From: a candidate division TA06 bacterium
Lineage (GTDB): Bacteria; Edwardsbacteria; AC1; EtOH8
Direction: 5' to 3'
Length of the DNA stretch: 64,000 nt
Assembly: GCA_016235665.1 (NCBI GenBank)
Contig: JACRJI010000008.1
Location: forward strand, 62,001 to 126,000
This document shows, piece by piece, positions 45,701-54,542 of this stretch. The notes under the pieces were generated by a model. That model saw only the letters and a program-made list of their open reading frames with translations, made no database searches and was not told the DNA's origin. Every line of letters begins with the position of its first letter. Positions within the stretch are counted from its first letter, which is position 1. A program made the position numbers and the translations under genes.

Positions 45701-46111
45701 GGCTATCAGCTGGTGCCCCGGTTCGGCACCGCATATACGTACGACGGGGTGAATTATCCGCCGGACATGGTTGTATTGACCGATACCATAGCGGCGGCCG
45801 TCGAGGGATCGATCGTGTCGGTCAGCCCCAATCCGTTCTCCCCTGATTACGGTCAGGCCGGCATCATTGAGCTTAACGCTCCGTCCGGAGATCATCTGAC
45901 ACTAAGGATATACGATCTCAAAGGGCGGCTGGTCAAGAACTGCCTGAACAATGTGCCAGGCGGCCATCAATATTATTATTGGGACGGCACCGATGACTCC
46001 CATAGAAGGGTCTGCATCGGCATGTACATAGCGCATCTCAGGACCGTTACGGCCGAGGGATCCATCACCGACAAGACCAAGGTAATCGTTCTGGCCACAA
46101 AACTGCAGTAA
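42770..46111 (+). CDS. Secreted Big_5 / OB-fold protein with T9SS-type sorting domain
   Basis: A 1113-residue exported protein. Signal peptide; the same N-terminal sandwich domain as the giant protein at 33.4 kb (about 25-260; LLEENFSYSTGQ...YPSSGIGNKIDI); two Big_5 Ig-like domains (about 265-370 and 375-480; VYVSPANNAANISPNSAISV and LVASNPANGTEWVRVNTSI); an OB-fold like that of ExeM/YhcR nucleases (about 485-660; SIVTIEGIVTSQL, SFCIQDEYGPWNGIWVY); a further Ig-like part and a second OB-like region (780-1010); and a FlgD-like sorting domain (VSPNPFSPDYGQAGIIEL to VIVLATKLQ). The central part (44.3-45.2 kb) is more AT-rich. No catalytic motif is seen; it may bind nucleic acid or glycan at the surface. 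Confidence 0.83.
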   Translation: MLRRLFKLVCFGVPLMLLQAYSAQAQLLLEENFSYSTGQLMSVSGGSWINFSGLGSNPILVSSGSLVYTGYPSSGIGNKIDIISTTATAEDDGRVFSQSQMVGSTVYFAFLLNVADTIGLSANSSTTGDYFATIVPSGSISYFGRVSIRKGAATNTYNLGLRASTTNATAVWSAVDLAPGTTHLVLVRYQMISGSANDDAALFIDPSLSGAEPTPDISQISTSTAEPDSIGRIAIRQGSAGTPNASIDGIRAGTTWDNIRGVLPVNPLVVYVSPANNAANISPNSAISVTFDRLMNAATIDTASFAVSGIKQSRYYPDSIRPSSNNAIYTFYVQDSLRKSDTITVTLSTAIADTDGNHLLAPYSWKFYIFVPETIKPYLVASNPANGTEWVRVNTSIALTFSEALVPATIDTGSFEILGVKRSRYPISAPVLSNGNTLATITLADSLYYSDTITVHIKPVISDPSGNLVRDTSITFKTKLRPGLSIRDIQYTISPSGDSPYKDSIVTIEGIVTSQLLTKMSTDKSFCIQDEYGPWNGIWVYDPGVSFSVGNRIRLTGQVQEYYERTTIGNIQSFEMLDSYVPLPAPDSTNTTGAVDVEAYEGVLVRVRNVGVTAAPNTYGEWTASDGSGNCWFDDASGYSYDAKVGDSLKSITGVMDYTFSSFKIQPRSDDDIIDNFPPYIKKVLVTDAAVLIFTNKPLNTVFVNDSTVILQGNKNGYRTFTITEDTLLCELKLWPQPAFAIGESLTLTLKGTIQDISGITLDGNANRISEGSPSDDYMGKYLNSSLLLSIANVQKPGANGFASCVEGNTVTIEGMVSGPDKYFSSSTATNASWYVQDNTGGLNVYGGTKDVFLLGRRVVVTGIVTEYNGITELSSSAADISVLVYARELIEPKTMVYNQLLGESIEGLLVSVEGTVSAIPAYAGGGYNMEIRNGNATIAVRISETSGFNLNPFVYGAKVRVTGIVSQYDKEYPYNSGYQLVPRFGTAYTYDGVNYPPDMVVLTDTIAAAVEGSIVSVSPNPFSPDYGQAGIIELNAPSGDHLTLRIYDLKGRLVKNCLNNVPGGHQYYYWDGTDDSHRRVCIGMYIAHLRTVTAEGSITDKTKVIVLATKLQ

Positions 46112-46123
46112 AGGACTTGAAAA

Positions 46124-46954
46124 ATGAAAAAGATACTGACGATCATATTCACACTGTCGCTGGCAGCGGGAAACGCCCGGGCGGCGTTTGAGGATTGGCA
46201 GGTAGGCATCCGGGCCAACGCCATGTCCGGGGCGTACACCTCAATCGCTGATGACATCGAAGCAGTACGCTGGAACCCGGCCGGGCTGGCCCAGCTTGAT
46301 TCCTGGCAGGCTTCAGCCTATGCCAAGCGTTTGTGGGGAGTGGCCGGATTGACCAACCAGACCGCCAGCCTGGGCCGGAGTTTCGGCAAATGGGGAGGGG
46401 CGGCGGTCTCGGTCCAGCAGGTAGGCTGTGACCTGGAATCGGACCAGGCTGTCACCTTATCCCACGGCTTCGGTCTAAATGACCAATTGTCGTTCGGCTA
46501 TAATTTCAATTTTTACCGGATCTGGCAGCAGGACTTCGGATCGGCCATGACCCTGGGAATAGATGTGGGGATGATGGCCAAGGTATACCGGACCTGGAAG
46601 ATCGGCTGCTTTGGGCACAACCTTAACCATCCCAGCCTGGGCAAGATCTATCAGTACGACCTGCCCAGCGGTGTCTCGGCCGGAGTCTCCTGCATCCCTT
46701 TCAGCGGCGTGACCGCTTCGGCCGAGGCGGGCAAGGACGTAGGCAAATTAACCCGGTATAAATTCGGCGCTGAATACGGACTATGGCAGGATAAATTGGC
46801 CCTGAGGGCCGGCATCCTTAGCGAAGGACAGCTTACCCTTTATGATCTGGGCTTTGGAGTGAATGCCGGGGGCATACTTGTAGGTTATGCCTTTGAAGGC
46901 GGGCATCAGGCCTTGCCGGGCACGCATCAGATTGGATTGGGATACAAATGGTGA
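46124..46954 (+). CDS. PorV/PorQ-like outer-membrane barrel protein
   Basis: A 276-residue exported barrel. After the signal peptide come VGIRANAMSGAYTSIADDIEAVRWNPAGLAQL, the start typical of UPF0164/PorV/PorQ proteins, and regular amphipathic strands ending in the aromatic QIGLGYKW. It starts 12 nt after the Big_5/OB-fold gene and its stop lies 5 nt before the HhH-barrel ATG, so it is probably made with both. Role in secretion or as a porin is inferred only. Confidence 0.8.
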   Translation: MKKILTIIFTLSLAAGNARAAFEDWQVGIRANAMSGAYTSIADDIEAVRWNPAGLAQLDSWQASAYAKRLWGVAGLTNQTASLGRSFGKWGGAAVSVQQVGCDLESDQAVTLSHGFGLNDQLSFGYNFNFYRIWQQDFGSAMTLGIDVGMMAKVYRTWKIGCFGHNLNHPSLGKIYQYDLPSGVSAGVSCIPFSGVTASAEAGKDVGKLTRYKFGAEYGLWQDKLALRAGILSEGQLTLYDLGFGVNAGGILVGYAFEGGHQALPGTHQIGLGYKW

Positions 46955-46959
46955 CCCTT

Positions 46960-49494
46960 ATGAAACATAAAAGAACGAAACTTAACATCGTCTTCCTGGT
47001 CCTGGTGCTTTCTGCGGGAAGGATTGACGCCCAGCAGGTGGATCTATATCAGGAAACGCCGGCCGCCACGGTCACGCCGGACACGCTGACAGTGGGTATC
47101 GGGGTCCAGCTGGACGTCAATACCATCAGCCGCCAGGAGATCATGGGGCTGAAGGGCATACCGCCGGAACTGGCCGAGAACATCTTGGCCTACCGTTTCG
47201 AGCACGGCCCCTTCACCAGTTTTTACCAACTGATGAATGTCAAGGGAATGACTCCCGGTCATCTTTATAAATTGAGAGACCAGCTGGCGGTCTTGCCTTA
47301 CACAGGCACCACCGAGGTCAACCGTTATATCGCCGAACTGCAGGATCGGCTGGCCTCCGAGGAATCTCCCGGCAGCGGGGCCATCAACGAATGGGAGGAA
47401 CTTCTGCTCCATCCCATGGATATCAACCAGGCCACCGTGGATCAGCTGCTGACTTTGCAGTACGTCACGCCGGTGGACGCGGCGGCCATCGTCAGACACA
47501 TCAGGTCCTCGGGCAGGATCACAGACTGGCGGACTCTGCAGCGCAACATAGAAGGCCTTTCTCACTACGGTTTCACCAATCTCAGGAATTATGTGACCAT
47601 AAACCCCAGGGCCGAGAAGTTCTATTATGACGGGAACTACCGGGTGCGGCTGACATCCGACGACCGGATCGATCCCGGATCCCAGGATGATTTTCGGTAT
47701 CAAGCTGCCACGTTGAATTCGGCATTGCTGGCTTTCATCCCCGGCGCCGCAGTCTATGACACTCTGACCACCGGCAAGAAATTGTCCCAGTATGGCTGGT
47801 CGGAATCCCAGATCGCCCTGTTGAAAGAGCGTCTGCAGTCCGAATACGACCAGCTGAGATATGCCAGAAATGAATTGGCCGTTCAGCATCGCTTAAGGAT
47901 GGACCTGGGCGGCGATTTCAAACTGGGATATTATTATCAGAAAGAACCTTACGAAGAAAAGGGATTTTCCAAGGCGTATTTTGCCCTTTACGACATGAAA
48001 CCCCTTGACAAGCTGGTGGTGGGGAACTACCGCCTGACATTTGGGCAGGGATTGGCCATGGACAACCGCTGGGCCAGCGATGAGTCCATGGTCCGGAGAT
48101 TCAGTCAGGGAGCGGGCCTTTACGGTGACATTACCTCCAATGAGGAATTCGCCTTGCGGGGGGCGGCGGTCCAGGCCAGCCTGGGAAGCATCAGGCCTAC
48201 CGTGTTCTATTCCTCAGACGCCCGGGACGGTATACTCAACCGGGACGGGACCGTCAACACTTATTTTGCGCCCCACCCAAGATATGCCTGGTACCGCGAC
48301 GTTTTCAACGAACAGACCTACGGCGTGAATCTGAACTGCGAGCTGGCCGGCCTGTTGCCGCTTCCAGTGGGTACCAGCGTCGGTTTCACAGCTTTCGAAT
48401 GCAAATACGACAAGCCATTCCGTCCCGACGCCTTAGAACTGGATCTGCCGGGCGACAAGAACGAACTGTCCGATCCCAATTTCACCCAGCTTTGGGCGGG
48501 GACGTCCCGGAACATCAGATCCGGGAACTTTAGAACGGTGGTGGACAACCTTTCGGTGGAAGGAGAGCTGGCGCATTTGAACGGAGCAGGCTGGGCCTAT
48601 TTATGGAAATCCCACCTGCAGTATGAGACCATGTACCTGCTGGTGTCCCGCCGCCACTACGATGTCGACTACGACAATCCTTATTCGCGTGGATTTTCCG
48701 AGCAGACGAAGTTCGACGACACCATCCTGGAAAAAGAATACCGCCTGCTGGACCCGATATACAAGCAGCTGGTCAATTACCCGGCTCCCAAGGCCGAGGA
48801 CGGCACTTTCATTGAGACCCGGTGGCAGATCAGCCGCCAGTTCACCCTTACCAGGGCCTATATAGATTTCTGGCGGAACCTGGCTTACGGACTGGATAAC
48901 GTCAGGTTTCAGGGCGAATTGGAATACCGTCCGGTGTTCCCGCTCCGGTTCCGGCTGAAGCAGAAATATCAGACCAAATACCTGCCCAAAAGCGCCGAGG
49001 CCACCAAGTCGAACACCAGGGAGACAACCCTGAGAGCATTTTGCACTTTGACCGATAGGGATTATTTCAACGTGGAAATGAGGTACGGCGAGGTACGGCT
49101 AACACCCTCAGCCTCTTACGGCAGCAATGTATTGATGAGCGGTGTTTACCTGGCTTCCAATTGGCAGCATAACTTTTCCAGCGACTGGGACATGAAGGCC
49201 GGCATTTCCAGTTGGAAGACCGACGCCATGTCCCAATGGATCTTTGAGGATGCCGGAATCGACTTTCTGGAGGGTGACGGCATGAAATACTATGTCAGCG
49301 TCTCGGACCGTCTGTCAGACAACATGCAGGCCCGGATCAGGGTCCGGGGCAAGGACACCCGCTATAACTACAGCGGGATTTACGGCCCGGAGTTTAACTA
49401 TTATTATTCTTCGCTGCCTTCCACTCCGGTAGAGGACTTTACCGACCGCCGCGATCTCTGGAGGATAGATCTTCAGCTTGATTTCAGATGGTAA
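46960..49494 (+). CDS. Helix-hairpin-helix outer-membrane barrel protein (ComEA-type HhH fusion)
   Basis: An 844-residue exported protein. After the signal peptide, residues about 45-200 hold two ComEA-like helix-hairpin-helix regions: LDVNTISRQEIMGLKGIPPELAENIL with FTSFYQLMNVKGMTPGHLYKL, and MDINQATVDQLLTLQYVTPVDAAAIV with the following HhH half. The remaining 600 residues are beta-rich and aromatic, ending in LQLDFRW like an outer-membrane barrel. HhH motifs bind DNA in ComEA. Proteins of this kind are annotated in Bacteroidota as ComEA-family, but their function is not established. An ATG at 46948 in frame would overlap the preceding gene; 46960 gives a normal signal peptide. Confidence 0.8.
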   Translation: MKHKRTKLNIVFLVLVLSAGRIDAQQVDLYQETPAATVTPDTLTVGIGVQLDVNTISRQEIMGLKGIPPELAENILAYRFEHGPFTSFYQLMNVKGMTPGHLYKLRDQLAVLPYTGTTEVNRYIAELQDRLASEESPGSGAINEWEELLLHPMDINQATVDQLLTLQYVTPVDAAAIVRHIRSSGRITDWRTLQRNIEGLSHYGFTNLRNYVTINPRAEKFYYDGNYRVRLTSDDRIDPGSQDDFRYQAATLNSALLAFIPGAAVYDTLTTGKKLSQYGWSESQIALLKERLQSEYDQLRYARNELAVQHRLRMDLGGDFKLGYYYQKEPYEEKGFSKAYFALYDMKPLDKLVVGNYRLTFGQGLAMDNRWASDESMVRRFSQGAGLYGDITSNEEFALRGAAVQASLGSIRPTVFYSSDARDGILNRDGTVNTYFAPHPRYAWYRDVFNEQTYGVNLNCELAGLLPLPVGTSVGFTAFECKYDKPFRPDALELDLPGDKNELSDPNFTQLWAGTSRNIRSGNFRTVVDNLSVEGELAHLNGAGWAYLWKSHLQYETMYLLVSRRHYDVDYDNPYSRGFSEQTKFDDTILEKEYRLLDPIYKQLVNYPAPKAEDGTFIETRWQISRQFTLTRAYIDFWRNLAYGLDNVRFQGELEYRPVFPLRFRLKQKYQTKYLPKSAEATKSNTRETTLRAFCTLTDRDYFNVEMRYGEVRLTPSASYGSNVLMSGVYLASNWQHNFSSDWDMKAGISSWKTDAMSQWIFEDAGIDFLEGDGMKYYVSVSDRLSDNMQARIRVRGKDTRYNYSGIYGPEFNYYYSSLPSTPVEDFTDRRDLWRIDLQLDFRW

Positions 49495-49525
49495 TATAAA
49501 TAGAAAATTCTAAAGGAGCTATATA

Positions 49526-50743
49526 ATGAAAAGGATCATCCAAGCGGGACCGGCGTTATTGATGTGCCTGTTGGCCGCAGTTAACACGGCCCCGGCCGGG
49601 CTGCTGGAATACACGCCTTATGGCGCTCCGGTCTCCTCCTACAACTCAACCGGAATGGCGCTGAACCTTAAGGGCGTGGCCCTGGCGGGGCAGGGATTGC
49701 TGGCCAATCCAGCCTTGATAGCCGAAACTGACTGCCTAAGCGCCCAGATAACGATGGGGATCAACTGGAGGCGGGAGTACCGTTCGGTGGAGGTATTTGA
49801 TTCCTATGCCAATTCGGTGGGCTTAAGGACAATGGCCATCAACGAACAGACCGATTATATCATGGCCAGCGCCGAAGTTTCGTACGCCAAGCCGCTCTGG
49901 ATCTTTTCCAAGGCCGCTTTGGGATTTGCGGTCAGCCGTGAGTATGATTTCAACTACCGCCTTAAATATGAGGAAAGGGATGCCTTTTATTACGTGACCG
50001 AAAGGTACGAGCAGACTTTTCAAGGGTCAGTATATGGTTACAGCGGGGCGCTGGCGGTCAAGCCGCTTAATTTCATATCCATCGGTTTGGGCCTGACCAG
50101 ACTATCGGGCAATCCCAGCCTTGCCATCAGGGATGATTTCGAGGATCCCACCTATGCTGATATAAATTATGATTACAGGCACAATTACCGGGGCAACCGT
50201 TTTACGGCCGGTGTTTTGGGCCAAGCTGCCCCCCGTCTGAAGCTGGGAATCAGCTGGAAAAGCAGCGCCAGGGTGAAGGGCACGTTCACTTACAGCGACA
50301 TTGACACCACGTTTAACCGGGACCAAAAGGTGGGCCTGCCCAGCAGTTTTGCCATAGGTCTGAACTACCGCCCCACCAACGAATTCCCGGCCACGGTGAA
50401 CCTGGAATACGAGCATACTCCCTGGCAGAATCTTGAGGACAACACTTTTATCTGCGATTATCTGGTGGCCGTAAACCGTTACAGCTTTGGCATCTCCCAC
50501 CGGATGAGGAACGGCCTGCCCCTTAATTTTGGCGTCTCGTTCACCAATTCCTATCGTTCAGCTTCCATCGGACTGGCCAGGGCCGGCTTCGGCACCGAAG
50601 TCAAAGTTTCCAGGATGAAAACCGGGATCTCGGCCGGCGTGGGCCGAAGGACCTATAATTACGGCCAGGCTTTCAATACCTCCAGCGGAACGACTGTTTC
50701 CGAGACCGTGGCCGATCTGATGTTAACCTTTACCCTGAAGTAA
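49526..50743 (+). CDS. OmpP1/FadL-like outer-membrane protein
   Basis: A 405-residue exported barrel. Signal peptide ending near TAPAG, then GMALNLKGVALAGQGLLANPALIAETD, similar to the N-terminal plug region of FadL/PorV-like barrels, followed by alternating strands (YKLKYEERDAFYYVTERYEQTF-like in order) to LMLTFTLK. AAAGGAGC precedes the ATG. FadL proteins transport hydrophobic compounds; whether this one does is unknown. The 5'-nucleotidase gene starts 4 nt after it. Confidence 0.75.
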   Translation: MKRIIQAGPALLMCLLAAVNTAPAGLLEYTPYGAPVSSYNSTGMALNLKGVALAGQGLLANPALIAETDCLSAQITMGINWRREYRSVEVFDSYANSVGLRTMAINEQTDYIMASAEVSYAKPLWIFSKAALGFAVSREYDFNYRLKYEERDAFYYVTERYEQTFQGSVYGYSGALAVKPLNFISIGLGLTRLSGNPSLAIRDDFEDPTYADINYDYRHNYRGNRFTAGVLGQAAPRLKLGISWKSSARVKGTFTYSDIDTTFNRDQKVGLPSSFAIGLNYRPTNEFPATVNLEYEHTPWQNLEDNTFICDYLVAVNRYSFGISHRMRNGLPLNFGVSFTNSYRSASIGLARAGFGTEVKVSRMKTGISAGVGRRTYNYGQAFNTSSGTTVSETVADLMLTFTLK

Positions 50744-50747
50744 GACT

Positions 50748-52298
50748 ATGCGCAAACGGATTTTGACAATCATAGCCGCCCTAAGCTTTCTTGCCTGGGG
50801 AACCGGTCTGGCGGCGGAGTGGCAGCACCTGGTCATCATGCATACCAACGATATCCATGGTCATCTGCCGCAGGAAGAGGCCTGGTGGATAAATCCCAAT
50901 TTCCCGCCGCCCATCGGCAATGCCGCTGCGGTGGCCACCATCATCAAGGAAGAGCGTCAGCGGGCCGGACAGAACGGCTGGGGTTTCCTGCTGCTGGAAG
51001 GAGGAGATATCTTCCAGGGCACACCTTTGGGAGAGTTCACCAAAGGACAAGCAGTGATCGATTTCATGAATCTGATGGGCTACGACGCCATGACCGTCGG
51101 CAACCACGATTACGACAAGGGCCAGGAGGTGCTGAAGGATCTGATATCCTCCGCCAAGTTCCCGGTGCTGGGGGCCAATCTGATAGATTCTATCAGCGGC
51201 CAAACGGCCGAGCATCTTAAACCCTACGTGATCGTCGAGAAGGCCGGTTTAAAGATAGGTATATTCGGCCTGATCACCCATTACTTGAGGGGGATGGCCA
51301 CACCGGAGCACATTCAGGGACTGGATATAATCAGGGAGACTGCCGCTGCCCGTCAAATGGTGGACTCGCTGAAAGCGCAGAAAGTTGACCTGATAATAGG
51401 CCTGCTGCATACAGGTTTCCGGCACGATAAGGCCATAGCCGATTCCGTTCCCGGCATTGACGTGATAATAGGAGCCCACAGCCACACCGGCCTGCGCCAG
51501 GCCTATGAAGATCCCAAACATCATACGATAATCGTTCAAACCTTCGGCAACCTCTCCAGCATTGGCAAGCTGGATCTGCTGATTGATCCGGCCACCAAAC
51601 AGATCGTGGGGTACGAAAGCGGGCTCAAGGAGCTATTCACCGAGGCGGTGCCCCAGGACACGAATGTAGTAAATATTGTGGATCTGGGTGTTTCCCAGGC
51701 CGAGAAGGGGTTTGATGAAAAGCTGGGCCAGGCCCTGACCGACATCAAACGTGGGGGTGGAGATAAGGAAAGCTCCATCGGCAATTTCATCTGCGACGCC
51801 ATGATGGAGGCCACCGGCGCTGAGATAGCCTTTCAGAATTCCGCCGGCATCAAGGGGGACCTCATGAAGGGCGACATCACCTACCGCGCCATCTATAAGG
51901 TCGATGCCTTCGGGAATTATCTGGTGACCATGGACATGACCGGGAGCCAGGTGATTAAAACCTGCGAGACCAGTGTTCTGGGCTATCACGCCATCTTCCA
52001 GGTTGGGGGCATTCAGATGATCTACGACTCGAAGCAGCCGGTCTGGAAACGGGTGATAAGCGTCAAGTTCAACGGTCAGCCCATTGATACGGCCAAGGTG
52101 TATAAAGTGGTCACCAATAATTTTCTGGGCGCAGGCGGAGGGAATTATAAAATCTTTCAGGAAGGGGCCAACCGGTCGGACACCTACATCCAGCTGCGCC
52201 AGGCCATGTCTGATTACATAAAGAAAAAAACGCCCATAGAAGCCCGGATAGAGGGCCGGATCAAAAAGACTGAAGGAGGAGGGGCTTTGCTGCAATGA
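50748..52298 (+). CDS. Exported 5'-nucleotidase / UDP-sugar hydrolase family protein
   Basis: A 516-residue exported metallophosphoesterase. The signal peptide is followed by the metal-binding motifs IMHTNDIHGHLP, LLEGGDIFQGTP, MTVGNHDYDKG, and IGLLHTGFRHD and IIGAHSHTGL, all at normal spacing, and a C-terminal 5_nucleotid_C domain (FICDAMMEATGAEIAFQNSAGIKGD). It would release nucleosides and phosphate from nucleotides outside the cell. It overlaps the PHP gene by 4 nt (ATGA). It carries no sorting domain, so it is likely periplasmic. Confidence 0.93.
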   Translation: MRKRILTIIAALSFLAWGTGLAAEWQHLVIMHTNDIHGHLPQEEAWWINPNFPPPIGNAAAVATIIKEERQRAGQNGWGFLLLEGGDIFQGTPLGEFTKGQAVIDFMNLMGYDAMTVGNHDYDKGQEVLKDLISSAKFPVLGANLIDSISGQTAEHLKPYVIVEKAGLKIGIFGLITHYLRGMATPEHIQGLDIIRETAAARQMVDSLKAQKVDLIIGLLHTGFRHDKAIADSVPGIDVIIGAHSHTGLRQAYEDPKHHTIIVQTFGNLSSIGKLDLLIDPATKQIVGYESGLKELFTEAVPQDTNVVNIVDLGVSQAEKGFDEKLGQALTDIKRGGGDKESSIGNFICDAMMEATGAEIAFQNSAGIKGDLMKGDITYRAIYKVDAFGNYLVTMDMTGSQVIKTCETSVLGYHAIFQVGGIQMIYDSKQPVWKRVISVKFNGQPIDTAKVYKVVTNNFLGAGGGNYKIFQEGANRSDTYIQLRQAMSDYIKKKTPIEARIEGRIKKTEGGGALLQ

Positions 52299-53656
52299 AA
52301 AAGATCAGTTTATTGTTTTTATGCCTGTCAGCCCTGCTGGCTGTAAGATCCCAGGCCCAGTACAAATGCTTTTACGGCAACCTTCACGCACACACCGGCT
52401 ATTCCGACGGGGAAAGCACCCCAGACACGGCCTTTGCTTACGCCCGGGATGTGGCGAACATCGATGTCCAGGCCCTGACCGAGCACAACAACGGCGGCAG
52501 TTTTGGCGGGGTCACATACTCCGTCACTCCGGCCCAGTATTCCAACCTGATGCTGGTGGCCGACACCATTACCCGGGCCGGTTCATTCGTGGCCCTGGCA
52601 GGGCAGGAGCTGGGCAGCCTGGGAAGCTCGGGTTTCGGCCATGTCTGCGTCTGGGAAGCTCCGGGGCTTTGGCCCTACATCAACAGCGATCTTTTCGGAT
52701 GTTACTCCTGGATACTGGGCCAGAACCGTCCGGCCATGTTCTGCCATCCCGATTCTTCGTGGAACAGCAATTTCAACGACCTGTATTATTATCAGGATTA
52801 CGACCAGGCCATGGACCTGATCGAGGTCGTCAACGGCGGCACGGTCTATGAGGACGCATACCTGCGGGCGCTGGGAAAGGGCTGGCACGTGGGGGCATCG
52901 GCCAACCAGGACAACCATGACCGCGACTGGGGCAGCCGGGTCAGCTCGGGCAACATACCATTGACCGGCATCTGGGCCGACACTCTTACCAAAGCCTCGA
53001 TCCTGGATGCTCTGCAGGCCAGGCGGACCACGGCCATGGAGGTCAGCCCGGCCGGCGACCGGATACAGCTGCTGTTGTCGGTGGACGGCCATTATCAGGG
53101 AGACCGCTATATCAAACGCGAGGGCGTCGTCGATATCAGCGTTTTGTACCAGGCTTCCAGTCCGTTGAAAAAACTGTACCTTTACACCAACGGCGCTGTC
53201 AGCGATTCGTTGAATGTACTTTCAACCGGCAACCAATTGACCTGGCAGTTCAGCAAAACCCTGGGATTGGGAACCAACCGCCTTTTCGTGAAGGCGGTGC
53301 AGGCCGACCTTGACCAGGCCTGGACCAGCCCGGTATTCGTGGAAGTGATATCCCAGAACGCCATCAATAATTTCAGCGGCAGCCAGGTGGCCACCTGGCC
53401 CACTCCGGTGAAACTGGACGCCAGGCTGGTGTTCGTTCCGCTGGAAGGGGCTACTACCGTAAAAGCATTGATCTATGATCTCTTCGGCGGCAAGGTCAGG
53501 GAATTGTACGGCGACCAGCCCGACCAGCCCATCAATTGGGACGGCAAGGACCAGGCCGGGAGGTTGGTGCCTAACGGAATGTATGTGATACGTCTGGAGC
53601 AGAGATCGGCAACCGAAACCAGGACCTGCCTGGGAAAGACGATGGTGTCCCGATGA
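52295..53656 (+). CDS. Secreted PHP-domain phosphoesterase (CehA/McbA-type) with T9SS sorting domain
   Basis: A 453-residue exported protein. After the signal peptide, the PHP metal-binding start YGNLHAHTGYSDGESTPDTA is followed by VQALTEHNNGG, GQELGS...GHVCVW, and GASANQDNHDRDWGSR. The CehA/McbA group acts on phosphoesters and related bonds. The C-terminal 80 residues form a Por sorting domain (TWPTPVKLDARLVFVPL to LGKTMVSR). It overlaps both neighbours by 4 nt, so it is strongly coupled to the 5'-nucleotidase and to the barrel gene downstream. Confidence 0.87.
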   Translation: MKKISLLFLCLSALLAVRSQAQYKCFYGNLHAHTGYSDGESTPDTAFAYARDVANIDVQALTEHNNGGSFGGVTYSVTPAQYSNLMLVADTITRAGSFVALAGQELGSLGSSGFGHVCVWEAPGLWPYINSDLFGCYSWILGQNRPAMFCHPDSSWNSNFNDLYYYQDYDQAMDLIEVVNGGTVYEDAYLRALGKGWHVGASANQDNHDRDWGSRVSSGNIPLTGIWADTLTKASILDALQARRTTAMEVSPAGDRIQLLLSVDGHYQGDRYIKREGVVDISVLYQASSPLKKLYLYTNGAVSDSLNVLSTGNQLTWQFSKTLGLGTNRLFVKAVQADLDQAWTSPVFVEVISQNAINNFSGSQVATWPTPVKLDARLVFVPLEGATTVKALIYDLFGGKVRELYGDQPDQPINWDGKDQAGRLVPNGMYVIRLEQRSATETRTCLGKTMVSR

Positions 53657-54540
53657 AAAAGAATCTATTTTTAATCCCGGTGCTGTTGCTTTGGGCACAT
53701 CTGGCCCAGGCCCAATTGATCTTTTGGAACATGCCGGCATCGGCCGAGCAAGTGATCTTCGGGCAAGGGTATTTGGTACAATCCGAGGCTCCGCAGGGAT
53801 TGATGCAGAACCCCGCCGCCCTGGGATTCATAAGATACCGCAATTTCTCCGCTTCCGGGATCCAATGGTGGCAGGATGTATACGGCTGTTCGGCGGGATA
53901 TACCCAGCCGGCCGGCAAATCCGGAACGTTCGCCGTTAACATGAGCTACTGGTCGCTGGGAACTGTCACCGAAATATCCGATGGCGGCCAGCCTTTGGGC
54001 ACAATTCAGTCACAGTCAGTTAACGCCGGGCTGGGTTATGGTTTGGTTGTTTATCAGACCTGGGGTCTGGGACTGGATGTCAAAGCGTCGCGCTTGAATC
54101 TGCCCGGCAGGTACGATTGGGGCTGGAGTTCCGACCTGGCTGTCAGCTATAAAAGGGACCGTTATACCGGAAGCATCCTGATCCGGGACCTTGGGCCTGA
54201 TTATCCCAGAAACAACGAAATCCGCTATCCCCTCAATACTCTTTATATCGTCGGACTCAAGGCTGTTTTCATGAAGGGGAAATTGAGCGGTTCCCTGCAG
54301 TACAACCTGCCCAATGATGGCCGCTCTTATCCATCGTTATCGCTGGAGATAGCGCCAACACCGGCGTTCAGCCTTAAGCTTGGTTATGAGAATGATCCCG
54401 CAAGCGAGGAACGGTCACCGCTGGGGTTGGGGCTGGAGGTTAAGAAACTGGGGCGGACCGACCTCAGCGTGATCTACGGTTACCGCTCCTACGGAGTTCT
54501 GGGCAACATACAGGCCCTGACCATGGGGATCGATTTCTAA
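53653..54540 (+). CDS. PorV/PorQ-like outer-membrane barrel protein
   Basis: A 295-residue exported barrel related to the PorV/PorQ group: signal peptide, EQVIFGQGYLVQSEAPQGLMQNPAALGFI (NPAALG equals the NPAGLA signature), strands throughout and a terminal Phe (MGIDF). It overlaps the PHP gene by 4 nt and is 2 nt before the RecJ-like gene. A dedicated outer-membrane partner for the PHP cargo is one possible reading. Confidence 0.75.
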   Translation: MKKNLFLIPVLLLWAHLAQAQLIFWNMPASAEQVIFGQGYLVQSEAPQGLMQNPAALGFIRYRNFSASGIQWWQDVYGCSAGYTQPAGKSGTFAVNMSYWSLGTVTEISDGGQPLGTIQSQSVNAGLGYGLVVYQTWGLGLDVKASRLNLPGRYDWGWSSDLAVSYKRDRYTGSILIRDLGPDYPRNNEIRYPLNTLYIVGLKAVFMKGKLSGSLQYNLPNDGRSYPSLSLEIAPTPAFSLKLGYENDPASEERSPLGLGLEVKKLGRTDLSVIYGYRSYGVLGNIQALTMGIDF

Positions 54541-54542
54541 AA

